The position numbers were made by a program, and so were the translations under genes. A stretch of DNA of 64,000 nucleotides from assembly GCF_000577245.1 (NCBI RefSeq), contig NZ_CBYO010000016.1:186001-250000 (forward strand), read 5' to 3'. Numbering within the stretch: position 1 is the stretch's first letter; the number at the start of each line of letters is the position of its first letter. This stretch comes from Paucisalibacillus algeriensis. Its GTDB lineage: Bacteria; Bacillota; Bacilli; Bacillales; Amphibacillaceae. This document shows positions 47,577-56,996 of this stretch, in pieces. Below the pieces are notes generated by a model that was not told where the DNA came from, did no database searches, and saw only the letters and a list, made by a program, of their open reading frames with translations.

Positions 47577-48566
47577 ATGAAAAAAATTATTAATGATCCG
47601 AATCAAGTAGTACAGGACATGATCGATGGCTTGATCGTAGCAAATTCTAAGCACTTAAAACAAGTGCCCGACACGTTTGTAGTAGCGCGAAAAGATGCGC
47701 CGATAAACGGAAAGGTTGCGCTAGTTAGTGGTGGTGGAAGTGGTCATGAGCCAGCACATGCAGGCTATATTGGGAAGGGAATGTTAGATGCTGCCGTTTG
47801 TGGAGAGGTTTTTACTTCCCCAACTCCAGACCAAGTCTTTGAAGCAATTAAAGCGGTGGATGGAGGTGCTGGTGTATTTTTAGTTATTAAAAACTATACC
47901 GGAGATATTATGAATTTTGAAATGGCTGCAGAGCTGGCAGAAGCAGAAGGAATTCAAGTGGAGACAGTAATCGTTAATGATGATGTTGCAGTAGAAGACA
48001 GTTCCTTTACAACTGGACGCCGTGGGATTGCAGGGACGGTTTTTGTCCATAAAATTGCAGGTGCAAAGGCGGAAAGAGGTGCTAGTTTGAATGAAGTAAA
48101 AGCAGTCGCTGAAAAAGTTGTTGCTAATGTTCGTTCAATGGGAATGGCACTCACACCATGTACGGTTCCTGCAGCAGGTGAGCCAAGCTTTGAACTTGCA
48201 GAGGATGAAATGGAAATCGGAATGGGAATTCATGGTGAACCAGGTATTAATCGTGGGTCTATTGCAACGGCTGATGAAATAGCAACCACTCTAACGGAAA
48301 AAGTATTGTCAGACCGTGACTTTTCAGGGGATGTCGCAGTTCTAGTGAATGGGTTAGGGGCAACTCCCGAGATGGAATTATATATTATGAATAAAAAGGT
48401 TCATGAATTATTAGCAGCAAAGGGTATTAACGTATATAAAACATTTGTTGGTGAATACATGACATCACTCGAAATGGCTGGCTGTTCTATCACAATCCTT
48501 CAACTAGATGATGAACTAAAAGAATTACTTGACGCAGAATCGATTGCTCCAGCATTTCGTATGTAG
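47577..48566 (+). CDS. dhaK: Dihydroxyacetone kinase, DhaK subunit (substrate binding)
   Basis: A 329-residue DAK1-domain protein. GGGSGHEPAHAGYIGKG near residue 55 and GIHGEPGINRG near 220, where the His forms the hemiaminal with dihydroxyacetone, are diagnostic. It acts with DhaL and the phospho-donor DhaM to make DHA phosphate. The ATG at 47577, after GGGGGGA, is used rather than 47538, which lies inside the terminator. First gene of dhaKLM. Confidence 0.96.
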   Translation: MKKIINDPNQVVQDMIDGLIVANSKHLKQVPDTFVVARKDAPINGKVALVSGGGSGHEPAHAGYIGKGMLDAAVCGEVFTSPTPDQVFEAIKAVDGGAGVFLVIKNYTGDIMNFEMAAELAEAEGIQVETVIVNDDVAVEDSSFTTGRRGIAGTVFVHKIAGAKAERGASLNEVKAVAEKVVANVRSMGMALTPCTVPAAGEPSFELAEDEMEIGMGIHGEPGINRGSIATADEIATTLTEKVLSDRDFSGDVAVLVNGLGATPEMELYIMNKKVHELLAAKGINVYKTFVGEYMTSLEMAGCSITILQLDDELKELLDAESIAPAFRM

Positions 48567-48581
48567 AAAAGGGGAGATTCC

Positions 48582-49199
48582 ATGGAATTAGGCGTTCCAG
48601 ATATCGTAAAGTGGTTTGACTTTGCAAATAAAAAAATTCAGCATCATAAGGACTATTTATCTGCACTTGACCGTCCTATAGGGGATGGTGACCATGGAAT
48701 TAACATGGCTAGAGGCTGCAAAGAAGCAATTAATAAAATCATGACCAAAAACTATGCCGAGCCATCAGAGGTTATAAAAGATGTAGCGATGGCATTGTTA
48801 GCAAAGGTTGGAGGAGCATCAGGACCTTTGTATGGAACAGCTTTTTTGAAAATGTCAATGGCGGTCAAGGGTTATGAAGTCTTGAGTTTAAGTACACTTG
48901 CAAATGGTATGGAAGCGGCTCTTGCAGGACTGAAACAACGAGGAAAATCTGATATAGGTGAAAAAACACTCATAGATGTTTGGAGTCCGATGGGTGACTA
49001 TATTTCTACAGGAGAAATCAGTTCGGATGGTTTAATTGAACTTGCGAGGGATGCTTTAGAAACATCAAAAGATACCATGGCAACAAAAGGAAGGGCAGCT
49101 TATTTTAAGGAAAAGTCTATTGGTCATATTGATCCTGGCTCAGCATCTTCATTCTATATTTTTGAGGCTCTAGCTGAAGTGATAAAGGAGAAAGAATAA
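48582..49199 (+). CDS. dhaL: Dihydroxyacetone kinase, DhaL subunit (ADP binding)
   Basis: A 205-residue DAK2-domain protein with the Mg-ADP site (LDRPIGDGDHGINMARG, holding the Asp cluster) and GGASGPLYGTAF. DhaL keeps ADP as a bound coenzyme rephosphorylated by DhaM. AAAGGGGAG precedes the ATG. It starts 15 bases after dhaK and ends one base before dhaM. Confidence 0.96.
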   Translation: MELGVPDIVKWFDFANKKIQHHKDYLSALDRPIGDGDHGINMARGCKEAINKIMTKNYAEPSEVIKDVAMALLAKVGGASGPLYGTAFLKMSMAVKGYEVLSLSTLANGMEAALAGLKQRGKSDIGEKTLIDVWSPMGDYISTGEISSDGLIELARDALETSKDTMATKGRAAYFKEKSIGHIDPGSASSFYIFEALAEVIKEKE

Positions 49200-49200
49200 T

Positions 49201-49572
49201 ATGAATTTTGTAGGTATTGTACTAGTCTCACATAGTTCAAAAGTAGTTGAGGGATTATTAGACATTATTAGGCAAGTTATTCATGATGTTCCTATAGCAA
49301 TCGCAGGTGGAACGGATGAAAATGAGATCGGAACAAACGTTGAAAAGATAATGTCTGCCATAACAACTGCGAATTCCGGTAAAGGAGTTCTCGTACTCTA
49401 TGACCTAGGAAGCGCGAAAATGAATGCTGAGGTCGCTGTAGAGATGCTAGATTCAATACAGATAAAAATAGTAGATGCTCCATTAGTAGAAGGAGCTTAT
49501 GTAGCCGCAGTAGAGTCAAATATGAGAAAGACACTTGATGAGGTTTACGAGGCCGTAATGAAGGAATTTTAA
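49201..49572 (+). CDS. dhaM: Dihydroxyacetone kinase phosphoryl donor, DhaM (EIIA-Man-like)
   Basis: A 123-residue EIIA-mannose-like protein with active His10 in VLVSHSSKVVEGL and GVLVLYDLGSAKMN. It carries phosphate from HPr to DhaL-ADP. It is the single-domain, firmicute form, lacking the HPr and EI-like extensions of the E. coli protein. AAGGAG in the end of dhaL supplies the ribosome site. Last gene of the operon. Confidence 0.95.
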   Translation: MNFVGIVLVSHSSKVVEGLLDIIRQVIHDVPIAIAGGTDENEIGTNVEKIMSAITTANSGKGVLVLYDLGSAKMNAEVAVEMLDSIQIKIVDAPLVEGAYVAAVESNMRKTLDEVYEAVMKEF

Positions 49573-49621
49573 CAAACAGGGTCTAGCATCCTTATAAAAG
49601 GAATGCTAGACCCTGTTTGTT
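49571..49621. terminator. Strong terminator hairpin after dhaM
   Basis: AACAAACAGGGTCTAGCAT and its perfect complement make a 19-bp stem with a 13-base apical region. It starts at the dhaM stop. Confidence 0.93.
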
Positions 49622-49817
49622 TAAAATATTTATTTTGGCTGATTTCTAAAAAGATTGATGTTTTTTCCGGATAGTTTAATCTATCAAATAGTAGATAGGT
49701 AGTGTGCGGTACATCCCCCATAATTATAGTGAGATAGCGGGTATGTTACTCTACCCAAAATCCTAGTTATCGCGCAGTTTCTCTGAATAGCAACAAACTG
49801 TACGAAAACAGCCTTTA

Positions 49818-51155
49818 TTAAAATGGGAAATACTCTTCTAGTTCTTCATCGTAGTAGTACCATAGACCATCGTATTCATCATAGTACGTCCATGCCTGTA
49901 TGTATTCATCGTAGTAATACCACTGGTCCTCCACTTCGTCATAATAACTCCATTCACCTGTTTCCTCATCGTAATACATATTGGGGTCCGTGCTAGGGTC
50001 TACATATCCTTCATCGGTATAGGAGTCCGTACTGTCACCTTCAGACCAATTTTCTTCATGGTACTCATTACCATCATCGTACCAGTTGTCATAGTGAGAA
50101 TTTTCATCCTCAAAGTATTCCCAAAGAGCATCACCAAACTCCGCCCAGAAATCCTCATAATCATATTCCCAGTAATTGTAGTAATCTTCATCTTCGGAAT
50201 ACTCACCACCATCAAAGTATCCTTCACTCCATGAATCCTCGTTATACGTATCCCCATAAAATTGTGCGAGGATATCTTCTTCGTTCATCGGATGATTAAT
50301 CCATGATTCAATTAGGGAATGTACGGTATATAAGGGAATGCTAAATCCGATTGAAGCTTCCTCAATACTCTCGGCAGAGTTAATGGCCACAATTTTTTCT
50401 GATACCTTATTTATTAATGGGCCACCACTGCTACCAGGGGAGATTGGAGCAGAAATCTGATACAAATTATCATAAACGTACGGATCAATTACAAAACTTC
50501 GATTTTTCCCTGTGATATATCCCATTGTTGCAGTGTTTTCTAGACCAAGTGGACTACCAAGAGCAATGATTTCTTCTCCTATTTTAGAAGTGTCCGAGAA
50601 TTCAAGTTCAAAAGGTTCTATACCTACTAAATCTGGAACAATTATAACCGCAACATCGGTTTCATTCGAATAACCAATAACCGTGCCAGGATATTCTGTA
50701 CCATCAATTGTTTTGATAAAAACCTCAGTTTCTCCTTCTACAACGTGAGCATTCGTAACAACCGCACCATTATTATTATATAGGAAACCAGATCCTTGGC
50801 TGTACTGTGTAAAAACAGTATAGACGCTTTCTTGTGCAGTAGCGATAATATCGCTTAATTCTCGTTTTTGCTCATCTTGTAATTCTTGTTTTTCGGTAGG
50901 TGGCGCGGTAGTTTCCACTACTTCGGGTTCTTGTTCAGGTTCTTTAGGTATTATCTTTGAAGCAAGATTTTCTGGTGCTTTTGAGTAAAAGGTTGTTACC
51001 ACAAAAACACTAAGTGCAATGGAACCGACTAGTAATAGCGATAAGAAAATAATCGTAAAAGGATTCAATTTTTGCTTAATTTTCTGTTTGGCTCCACAAT
51101 GAGGACAAAAATTTGAGTTGGGCCGTCGCTCTCTTCCACACGATTGACAGAACAT
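49818..51155 (-). CDS. Zinc-ribbon, membrane-anchored HtrA-like trypsin-fold protease with acidic-aromatic tail
   Basis: A 445-residue protein: zinc ribbon at 2-19 (FCQSCG and FCPHCG), a transmembrane helix (about 33-55), a Pro/Glu linker, then an S1C protease domain with His in VVTNAHVV, Asp in ETDVAVIIV and Ser in SPGSSGGPL. No PDZ domain follows. Instead the last 140 residues are a low-complexity tail rich in Asp, Glu, Tyr and Trp, with WYYYDE-like repeats about every ten residues. GAAAGAGG precedes ATG 51155. Likely a surface protease. Confidence 0.85.
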   Translation of the reverse strand: MFCQSCGRERRPNSNFCPHCGAKQKIKQKLNPFTIIFLSLLLVGSIALSVFVVTTFYSKAPENLASKIIPKEPEQEPEVVETTAPPTEKQELQDEQKRELSDIIATAQESVYTVFTQYSQGSGFLYNNNGAVVTNAHVVEGETEVFIKTIDGTEYPGTVIGYSNETDVAVIIVPDLVGIEPFELEFSDTSKIGEEIIALGSPLGLENTATMGYITGKNRSFVIDPYVYDNLYQISAPISPGSSGGPLINKVSEKIVAINSAESIEEASIGFSIPLYTVHSLIESWINHPMNEEDILAQFYGDTYNEDSWSEGYFDGGEYSEDEDYYNYWEYDYEDFWAEFGDALWEYFEDENSHYDNWYDDGNEYHEENWSEGDSTDSYTDEGYVDPSTDPNMYYDEETGEWSYYDEVEDQWYYYDEYIQAWTYYDEYDGLWYYYDEELEEYFPF

Positions 51156-51311
51156 ATTCGAACCTCTTTCCATGTAGTAAATACTATAATTATAGCACGA
51201 AAAGTGTAGCTTTAAGCGTGGTATAAATGATTTTGAAGTAGATTTTTAGGTTAATAATTTGCTAGTTACTGTTTTTGGTTTTGTGAGTGTAAACCAGTGT
51301 AAAGAAGACAC

Positions 51312-51761
51312 TTACAACTTATAGCCTGTCCTACTCTTAAATCGCTTCAAAATGACGGAACTTTCTACTCGTGTTATCCCCTCAACAGAATAAAGCTGAT
51401 CATTAATAAAGGTTTCAAGTTTTTGAAAATCCTCTACCAACACATGTGTATGGAGTGTACTTGGCCCTGTCATCTGATAAATACTAGCCACATTTGGATT
51501 GTTAGCTAAATTCTCGGCAACCTTTTGTAATTGTTTCGGCTCAACATCAACCTCAAAAAATGCTGACACCTTCATTCCTATTTTTTCTGAATTTATAACA
51601 ACGGAAAACTTTTCAATGATTCCTTTATCTTTCAGGTTTTTAATGCGGTCTTTTACAGCAACACGTGATAATCCAACTTTTTCTGCTAATTCCACATAGG
51701 ATAACCGACCATCTTCTGATAAAAGGGATAGTAACTGTTTATCAATGTCGTCGATTTTCAT
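51312..51761 (-). CDS. Lrp/AsnC-family transcriptional regulator (YwrC-like)
   Basis: A 149-residue regulator: an N-terminal helix-turn-helix (DGRLSYVELAEKVGLSRVAVKDRI, about 15-38) and a C-terminal RAM/AsnC ligand domain. ATG 51761 is chosen; a TTG two codons upstream (51767) is equally supported by AGGGAG. It is divergent from the gamma-glutamyltransferase gene, in the same neighbourhood set as B. subtilis ywrC-ywrD-ywrB-ywrA, so it probably controls these genes. Confidence 0.92.
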   Translation of the reverse strand: MKIDDIDKQLLSLLSEDGRLSYVELAEKVGLSRVAVKDRIKNLKDKGIIEKFSVVINSEKIGMKVSAFFEVDVEPKQLQKVAENLANNPNVASIYQMTGPSTLHTHVLVEDFQKLETFINDQLYSVEGITRVESSVILKRFKSRTGYKL

Positions 51762-51894
51762 ACTCAATCAGCTCCCTGTCAATATATTGGTATTATTATA
51801 GGTTAAATATGAACAAAAGGAAAGTAAATGAAAGCAAATCGCTTTAAAAGTTAAGTATTTGAGCTTAACAGCTTAATTTTTGAAGATTATCAGA

Positions 51895-51923
51895 TTGACA
51901 GAATACTATATCTTTCGTAATAT
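51895..51923 (+). promoter_or_regulatory. Sigma-A promoter of gamma-glutamyltransferase operon
   Basis: TTGACA and TAATAT are spaced by exactly 17 bases, 39 bases before the start codon. Just upstream, GTTAAG and CTTAAC (51850-51869) form an inverted repeat that could be an Lrp-type operator. Confidence 0.75.
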
Positions 51924-51961
51924 GATATATAATTTCGAAGATTCATAAGGGAGGGGATTTT

Positions 51962-53575
51962 ATGCTTACGATTAATCATCAAGCTTATCCACATTCTAAT
52001 ACAAGACATTCTACATATGGAAAAAAAGGTATGGTAGCCACATCCCAACCGCTTGCAGCACAAGCTGGACTAGAGATTTTGAAAAAAGGTGGAAATGCTA
52101 TTGATGCGGCTATTGCAACTGCTGCATGTTTAACAGTTGTAGAGCCAACTTCTAATGGCATTGGTGGGGACGCATTTGCATTGGTTTGGACGAAAGGTGA
52201 ATTACATGGATTAAACGCCAGTGGGAAAGCACCGAAGCATATATCAATTGATGCTGTCAAGGAGGCTGGACATGATGAAATCCCAACACACGGTTGGATT
52301 CCAGTTACAGTTCCAGGTGTTCCTGGAGCATGGGCCGAACTTTCCACTAAATTTGGAAAGCTTCCACTTGAAGAAGTATTAAAACCTGCTATTCAATATG
52401 CTCAAGAGGGGTATCCAGTTTCGCCAACGTTAGGAAAATACTGGAACTATGCGTATAAATCCTATAAGGCAAAATTAACCGATGATGTGTTTAAGCATTG
52501 GTTTGATACTTTTGCACCAAATGGAAGAGCACCAAAGGTCGGGGAAGTATGGTCATCAGAAGGTCATGCAGAAACCCTACGATCAATTGGAAAAACAAAT
52601 GCAGAATCCTTTTATCGTGGAGAATTAGCAGAAAAGATTGCTCAATTTTCAAATGAAACTGGTGGCTATTTAACTGCAGAAGATTTAGCAGAATTTAAAG
52701 CTGAATGGGTGAAACCAATCTGTGTCAATTATCGTGGCTATGATGTTTGGGAAATCCCACCAAATGGTCAAGGTATTGTTGCATTACAAGCTTTGAACAT
52801 TTTAAAAGGTTTTGATTTTCCAGAACGTGACTCTGTAGATACGTATCATAAGCAAATTGAAGCATTAAAATTAGCATTTGCTGATGGTGAAAAATATGTT
52901 ACTGATGATGGGCATATGAGGGTTAAAGCGGAACAACTACTTAGTGATGATTATGGTGAAATACGCAGAAAACTCATAGGAGATGAAGCATTATTCCCTG
53001 AAGCAGGAGACCCCTCCTTAAGTGGAACGGTATATTTAGCTGCAGCTGATGAAGAAGGAAATATGATTTCCTATATTCAAAGTAATTACATGGGATTCGG
53101 CTCTGGCCTAGTTGTACCCGATACAGGAATTGCATTACAAAACCGTGGGCACAACTTTTCAATGGACCTGGAGCACTCCAATGCTTTAGCTGGTGGAAAG
53201 CGTACCTATCATACAATTATCCCTGGATTTATGACAAAGGGTGATCAACCAGTTGGTCCATTTGGTGTAATGGGTGGCTTTATGCAACCACAGGGACATG
53301 TCCAAGTTGTCATGAATACTATTGATTTTGGAATGAATCCACAGTCAGCGCTTGATGCACCACGTTGGCAATGGATGAAGGAGAAGGTAGTGGAGGTAGA
53401 AAATAGATTTCCACACCATTTAGCACAAGGTTTAGCTGAAAAAGGACATCATATTAAAATAGCATTAGAGCCAAATAGCTTTGGTCGTGGACAGATTATT
53501 TGGCGGAATCCCGAAACAGGAGTATTAGCTGGGGGGACGGAATCAAGAACCGACGGAACAGTAGCGGCTTGGTAA
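51962..53575 (+). CDS. Gamma-glutamyltransferase family protein (YwrD-like)
   Basis: A 537-residue Ntn-hydrolase with the GGT order: GGNAIDAAIATAACLTVVEP near residue 40, then the autoprocessing Thr at about 356 in LSGTVYLAAAD, and SNYMGFGSGLVVPDTGIALQNRG. This matches the YwrD type rather than the main secreted GGT: no signal peptide, and TVYL instead of TTHF. It probably acts on gamma-glutamyl compounds inside the cell. GGGAGGGG precedes the ATG. It leads the operon with the chromate-transporter genes. Confidence 0.93.
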   Translation: MLTINHQAYPHSNTRHSTYGKKGMVATSQPLAAQAGLEILKKGGNAIDAAIATAACLTVVEPTSNGIGGDAFALVWTKGELHGLNASGKAPKHISIDAVKEAGHDEIPTHGWIPVTVPGVPGAWAELSTKFGKLPLEEVLKPAIQYAQEGYPVSPTLGKYWNYAYKSYKAKLTDDVFKHWFDTFAPNGRAPKVGEVWSSEGHAETLRSIGKTNAESFYRGELAEKIAQFSNETGGYLTAEDLAEFKAEWVKPICVNYRGYDVWEIPPNGQGIVALQALNILKGFDFPERDSVDTYHKQIEALKLAFADGEKYVTDDGHMRVKAEQLLSDDYGEIRRKLIGDEALFPEAGDPSLSGTVYLAAADEEGNMISYIQSNYMGFGSGLVVPDTGIALQNRGHNFSMDLEHSNALAGGKRTYHTIIPGFMTKGDQPVGPFGVMGGFMQPQGHVQVVMNTIDFGMNPQSALDAPRWQWMKEKVVEVENRFPHHLAQGLAEKGHHIKIALEPNSFGRGQIIWRNPETGVLAGGTESRTDGTVAAW

Positions 53576-53605
53576 TACGTTTAACTGAAAGGTGAATAGT
53601 CTTTT

Positions 53606-54166
53606 ATGAAAACACAATGGAATTTATTCATAGCTTTTTTTCGGGTAGGAATCTTGGGCTACGGTGGTGGCCCTGCTTCGATTCCGCTCATTCACAAAGA
53701 AGTGGTTTCTACGTATAAATGGATGAAAGACGAAGAGTTTGGTGACATGCTAGCACTTGGCAATACCCTTCCAGGTCCAATAGCCACAAAACTGGCGGGG
53801 TATATTGGGTACCGAGTATCCGGTGTAATCGGTATGCTTAATGCCGTATTAGCAACTACTCTACCGACCATTATTTTATTAATTATTTTGCTATCAACCC
53901 TTGCCTCGTTTAAAGATATTGATTGGGTAAAAGGGATGACAGCAGCCGTGATCCCTGTAGTGGGGATGATGATGGTAACTTTGACATGGCAGTTTTTTGA
54001 TAAAGCAAGAAAAGGCATGGGTTGGCTCCAAACGAGTATCATGACAGGTGTCGTATTTATATTCCTTATTTTCTTAGATATTCATCCTGGGATTATAATA
54101 GCTGTCTTAATCGTTTCTGCGCTCGTTATCCGGGATAAAAAACGGGAAAAAGGAGTGAATGCCTAA
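53606..54166 (+). CDS. Chromate transporter, N-terminal-half protein (YwrB-like)
   Basis: A 186-residue CHR-family membrane protein with about six helices. The signature GYGGGPASIPLIHKE (about 18-32) and ALGNTLPGPIATKLAGYIGY (about 50-69) are CHR motifs. Short CHR proteins work in pairs. The stop overlaps the next start by one base (TAATG). The physiological substrate may be an anion other than chromate. Confidence 0.93.
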   Translation: MKTQWNLFIAFFRVGILGYGGGPASIPLIHKEVVSTYKWMKDEEFGDMLALGNTLPGPIATKLAGYIGYRVSGVIGMLNAVLATTLPTIILLIILLSTLASFKDIDWVKGMTAAVIPVVGMMMVTLTWQFFDKARKGMGWLQTSIMTGVVFIFLIFLDIHPGIIIAVLIVSALVIRDKKREKGVNA

Positions 54167-54696
54167 TGCAGACGTATTGGGAAATATTTTTGGCCTTTTT
54201 CATTCCTGGGATACTTGGATATGGTGGTGGTCCCGCATCGATTCCGCTAGTAGAAAATGAGGTTGTTGGAAGATATGGTTGGATGTCTGTTCAGGAATTT
54301 AGTGAGGTGTTGGCAGTAGCTAACTCCCTTCCAGGACCAATTGCCACTAAAATGGCGGGTTATGTTGGCTATGAAGTTGGTGGTATTCCGGGAGCGGTCA
54401 TCGGAGTATTCGCAACTGTAGCACCATCGTTAATTATTATGATCGCTTTACTTGGGCTATTATATAAATACAAAGACTCCCCTAAAGTAAAAAGAATAAC
54501 GTTATTTGTTCGACCAGTAATAGCAATCTTGTTAGGATTAATGGCTTGGAGATTTTTCTCTGAGTCGTATGTAGGGATAGGTATTCTACACACTGTTATT
54601 ATTGGGGTTGCAAGTTATTTATTAATTGAACGGATCAAAATCCATCCAGCATTTGTAATTTTAGGTGCATTTGTGTATGGGGGATTGTTATTGTAA
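54166..54696 (+). CDS. Chromate transporter, C-terminal-half protein (YwrA-like)
   Basis: A 176-residue paralogue of the preceding protein, with the same CHR motifs (GYGGGPASIPLVENE and ANSLPGPIATKMAGYVGY). The two subunits probably assemble with opposite topology into one transporter. AAAGGAG in the previous gene supplies the ribosome site. Last gene before a strong terminator. Confidence 0.93.
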   Translation: MQTYWEIFLAFFIPGILGYGGGPASIPLVENEVVGRYGWMSVQEFSEVLAVANSLPGPIATKMAGYVGYEVGGIPGAVIGVFATVAPSLIIMIALLGLLYKYKDSPKVKRITLFVRPVIAILLGLMAWRFFSESYVGIGILHTVIIGVASYLLIERIKIHPAFVILGAFVYGGLLL

Positions 54697-54698
54697 TG

Positions 54699-54737
54699 AA
54701 AATGCTACGTATCCCTATGGAGTACGTAGCATTTTTT
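54699..54737 (+). terminator. Intrinsic terminator
   Basis: AAAATGCTACGTA and TACGTAGCATTTT form a 13-bp stem with an 11-base loop and T tail, after the chromate transporter pair. Confidence 0.93.
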
Positions 54738-54769
54738 AGGATATAGTAATTTCATATTTGACTGTCTAA

Positions 54770-55561
54770 TTACTTAACTAACCCAAGCATTTTCAATCCT
54801 TGATAAACTCCAGCTTCATTAACAGTAGTGGTTGAATACTTTGCGAATGGCAATAAATTTGGATGAGCATTTCCCATAGCAAATCCCTCGCCGACTGTTT
54901 CTAACATTTCTTTGTCATTCATCCCATCTCCAAAAGCAATTGCCTCTTCTGATGATATACCCAGGTGTTTTAGTGCTACTTTAACCGCCTCGCCTTTATT
55001 GGCAGATAGTCGAATAAGATCATAACAATCCTGTAACCCATTTACATTTACCTCAGCAAGTCGAATATCCTCATCTATCTCATATAGATAAGCTTCCTCC
55101 GGACGGACATTAATCAATGAAGCTCCTAGTACGTAACTGGTCATTTCTTCATTTATTGGAAGAAGGCTTTTATTCGTTACTTGAAAAAGTTCTGTGAAAT
55201 TTCTAATGGCTGTTGAATCAACATTTATTGCATAATTACTTTCACTAGTATAAAGAATGACTTCATGATCATGTTTCTTTGCTATGCGTACATAATCTTC
55301 TACAATATCTTTTTTTATTGGTGCATCTAAAATATTTCTACCTTGGTAAACTGCATAAGCACCATTATAACCTATATAGGAATTAATTTTTAGATCTTCA
55401 GCTAGTTCACTTAGCTCATGGGTAGGTCTACCAGTTGCTAAGAAAACTTCCATACCCTGATCTTGAATCTGTTTAATTGCTTCTTTTGTCTTAGGGTGGT
55501 AGGTATGATCTGGTTTTAAAATAGTTCCATCAATGTCTAAGAATAAAATTTTATACGCCAT
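54770..55561 (-). CDS. Cof-type HAD phosphatase
   Basis: A 263-residue class IIB HAD hydrolase: LFLDIDGTI (nucleophile Asp near residue 8), FLATGRPTHE, and the C-terminal AFGDGMNDKEML that completes the metal site, followed by GFAMGNAHP. It dephosphorylates small phosphometabolites. GAGGAG six bases upstream fixes the ATG at 55561, in preference to the ATG two codons earlier. Single gene. Confidence 0.94.
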   Translation of the reverse strand: MAYKILFLDIDGTILKPDHTYHPKTKEAIKQIQDQGMEVFLATGRPTHELSELAEDLKINSYIGYNGAYAVYQGRNILDAPIKKDIVEDYVRIAKKHDHEVILYTSESNYAINVDSTAIRNFTELFQVTNKSLLPINEEMTSYVLGASLINVRPEEAYLYEIDEDIRLAEVNVNGLQDCYDLIRLSANKGEAVKVALKHLGISSEEAIAFGDGMNDKEMLETVGEGFAMGNAHPNLLPFAKYSTTTVNEAGVYQGLKMLGLVK

Positions 55562-55802
55562 ATGCATCTCCTCAATATGTCATGATGAAGATAGTTTATC
55601 ACAGAAAGTAAAAGTAATCGAACAACATCTGTTATACATATTAGCCAAAAACAGTAGTAAAATCGGTAAATATTTATGTTAAGATAGGGGAAGAGATAGT
55701 ATAATATTTATAGATTTTTGAATTTATGCTAAAATATAAAGTTAAGCGTATTCACTCTATTTAGATGTGCTCAATCTATTTCCAATAAGGCAGGAGAAAA
55801 GT

Positions 55803-56255
55803 ATGGACATAAGAAAACTTAGCAAAGAGGAAGTACCTCCAATTGAATTATTGTTATTAGCAGACCCTTCTGAAGAAATGATTATGGGTTATCTTCAACG
55901 CGGGGATTGTTATGTTGGTGAATTGAACAGTGAAATCGTCGGTGTATATGTACTACTTCCAACAAGACCAGGAACGATGGAAATTGTGAATGTTGCCGTT
56001 TCAGATAAACATCGTGGTAAAGGGATTGGTAAAAAGTTAGTTTCCGATGCTATCCGAAAAGCAAGAATAGGTGGGTATAATGCTATTGAAATTGGTACAG
56101 GTAACTCTAGCATTAATCAATTAGCATTGTATCAAAAATGCGGATTTAGAATTATTGGTATTGATACAGACTTTTTTATTCGTAACTATTCAGAGGAAAT
56201 TATTGAATTTGGAATTCCGTGCAGGGATATGATTCGGTTGAAATTAGATTTATAA
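55803..56255 (+). CDS. GNAT-family N-acetyltransferase
   Basis: A 150-residue single GNAT domain with acetyl-CoA motif A (VAVSDKHRGKGIGKKLVSDA, about 63-82) and motif B (NQLALYQKCGFRIIGID). The substrate is not predictable. ATG 55803 follows CAGGAG; the longer frame from 55767 lacks a site. Confidence 0.92.
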   Translation: MDIRKLSKEEVPPIELLLLADPSEEMIMGYLQRGDCYVGELNSEIVGVYVLLPTRPGTMEIVNVAVSDKHRGKGIGKKLVSDAIRKARIGGYNAIEIGTGNSSINQLALYQKCGFRIIGIDTDFFIRNYSEEIIEFGIPCRDMIRLKLDL

Positions 56256-56338
56256 ATTAACAGTAGTCCTTTCATCTAAGTATCTCTCTAATGAACAGGA
56301 ACCTTTTTGGTAATAGAATAATGTAAGGGTGAGAAAAG

Positions 56339-56950
56339 GTGTATTATAATATTGACGGAGATGTTTTTGTCGTCATTTCTATCGTAATTTATGTAGTTGT
56401 AAAAGTCATAACTAGTATTAGAAATAAATCACAACAGTTCAATTGGATGAGAGAGATTATATATTTTCTTTTTGTATTGTATATGTCCATGGTAGTATCT
56501 GTTACATTATTCCCCTTACCATTGGGAGATTTTTATGCGGTGGAAAGTGTTTTTAGAAATATGAATGTCATCCCATTTAGGACGGTATTACTGGATATTA
56601 AGCAGATTGGCGTTGCTTATGAAGGGGATTCACTATTCATGATTAGCTTAATTGCGAGAAATGTACTAGGCAATATCCTTTTATTGATGCCTTTTGGGTT
56701 TCTAGCACCAATAGTATGGAAAAAGTTAAAGTCTCTTCGATATACCTTACTTGCTGGGGGCGCGGTTTCTGTTGCCATAGAATTCTTGCAACTGCTTGAA
56801 TCTTCATTAGGTATGGTAGGAAGAATTACCGACATTGATGATCTTATTTTTAATGTATTAGGTACCTTAGTGGGATATTTAATCTATAAGTTATTTGTGT
56901 TTGTGGTTTCTAAGCTTAATATAAAGAGGCTCCATAAGTTAGTTGCATAA
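56339..56950 (+). CDS. VanZ-like membrane protein
   Basis: A 203-residue protein with about five transmembrane helices and VanZ-family motifs (MVVSVTLFPLPLG, NVIPFRTV, NVLGNILLLMPFGFLAP, SVAIEFLQLL, GRITDIDDLIFNVLGTLVG). VanZ-like proteins affect resistance to glycopeptides in some contexts, but most are of unknown role. GTG start after AAGGGTGAG. It ends in a terminator shared with pepF. Confidence 0.92.
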   Translation: MYYNIDGDVFVVISIVIYVVVKVITSIRNKSQQFNWMREIIYFLFVLYMSMVVSVTLFPLPLGDFYAVESVFRNMNVIPFRTVLLDIKQIGVAYEGDSLFMISLIARNVLGNILLLMPFGFLAPIVWKKLKSLRYTLLAGGAVSVAIEFLQLLESSLGMVGRITDIDDLIFNVLGTLVGYLIYKLFVFVVSKLNIKRLHKLVA

Positions 56951-56992
56951 CAAAAAAGGGATTGAGGTCGATAGCCCCAATCCTTTTTTGTT
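56949..56992. terminator. Bidirectional terminator between VanZ-like gene and pepF
   Basis: AACAAAAAAGG and CCTTTTTTGTT form the outer stem, continued inward by ATTG/CAAT; T-rich tails on both strands. Confidence 0.85.
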
Positions 56993-56996
56993 CTAA

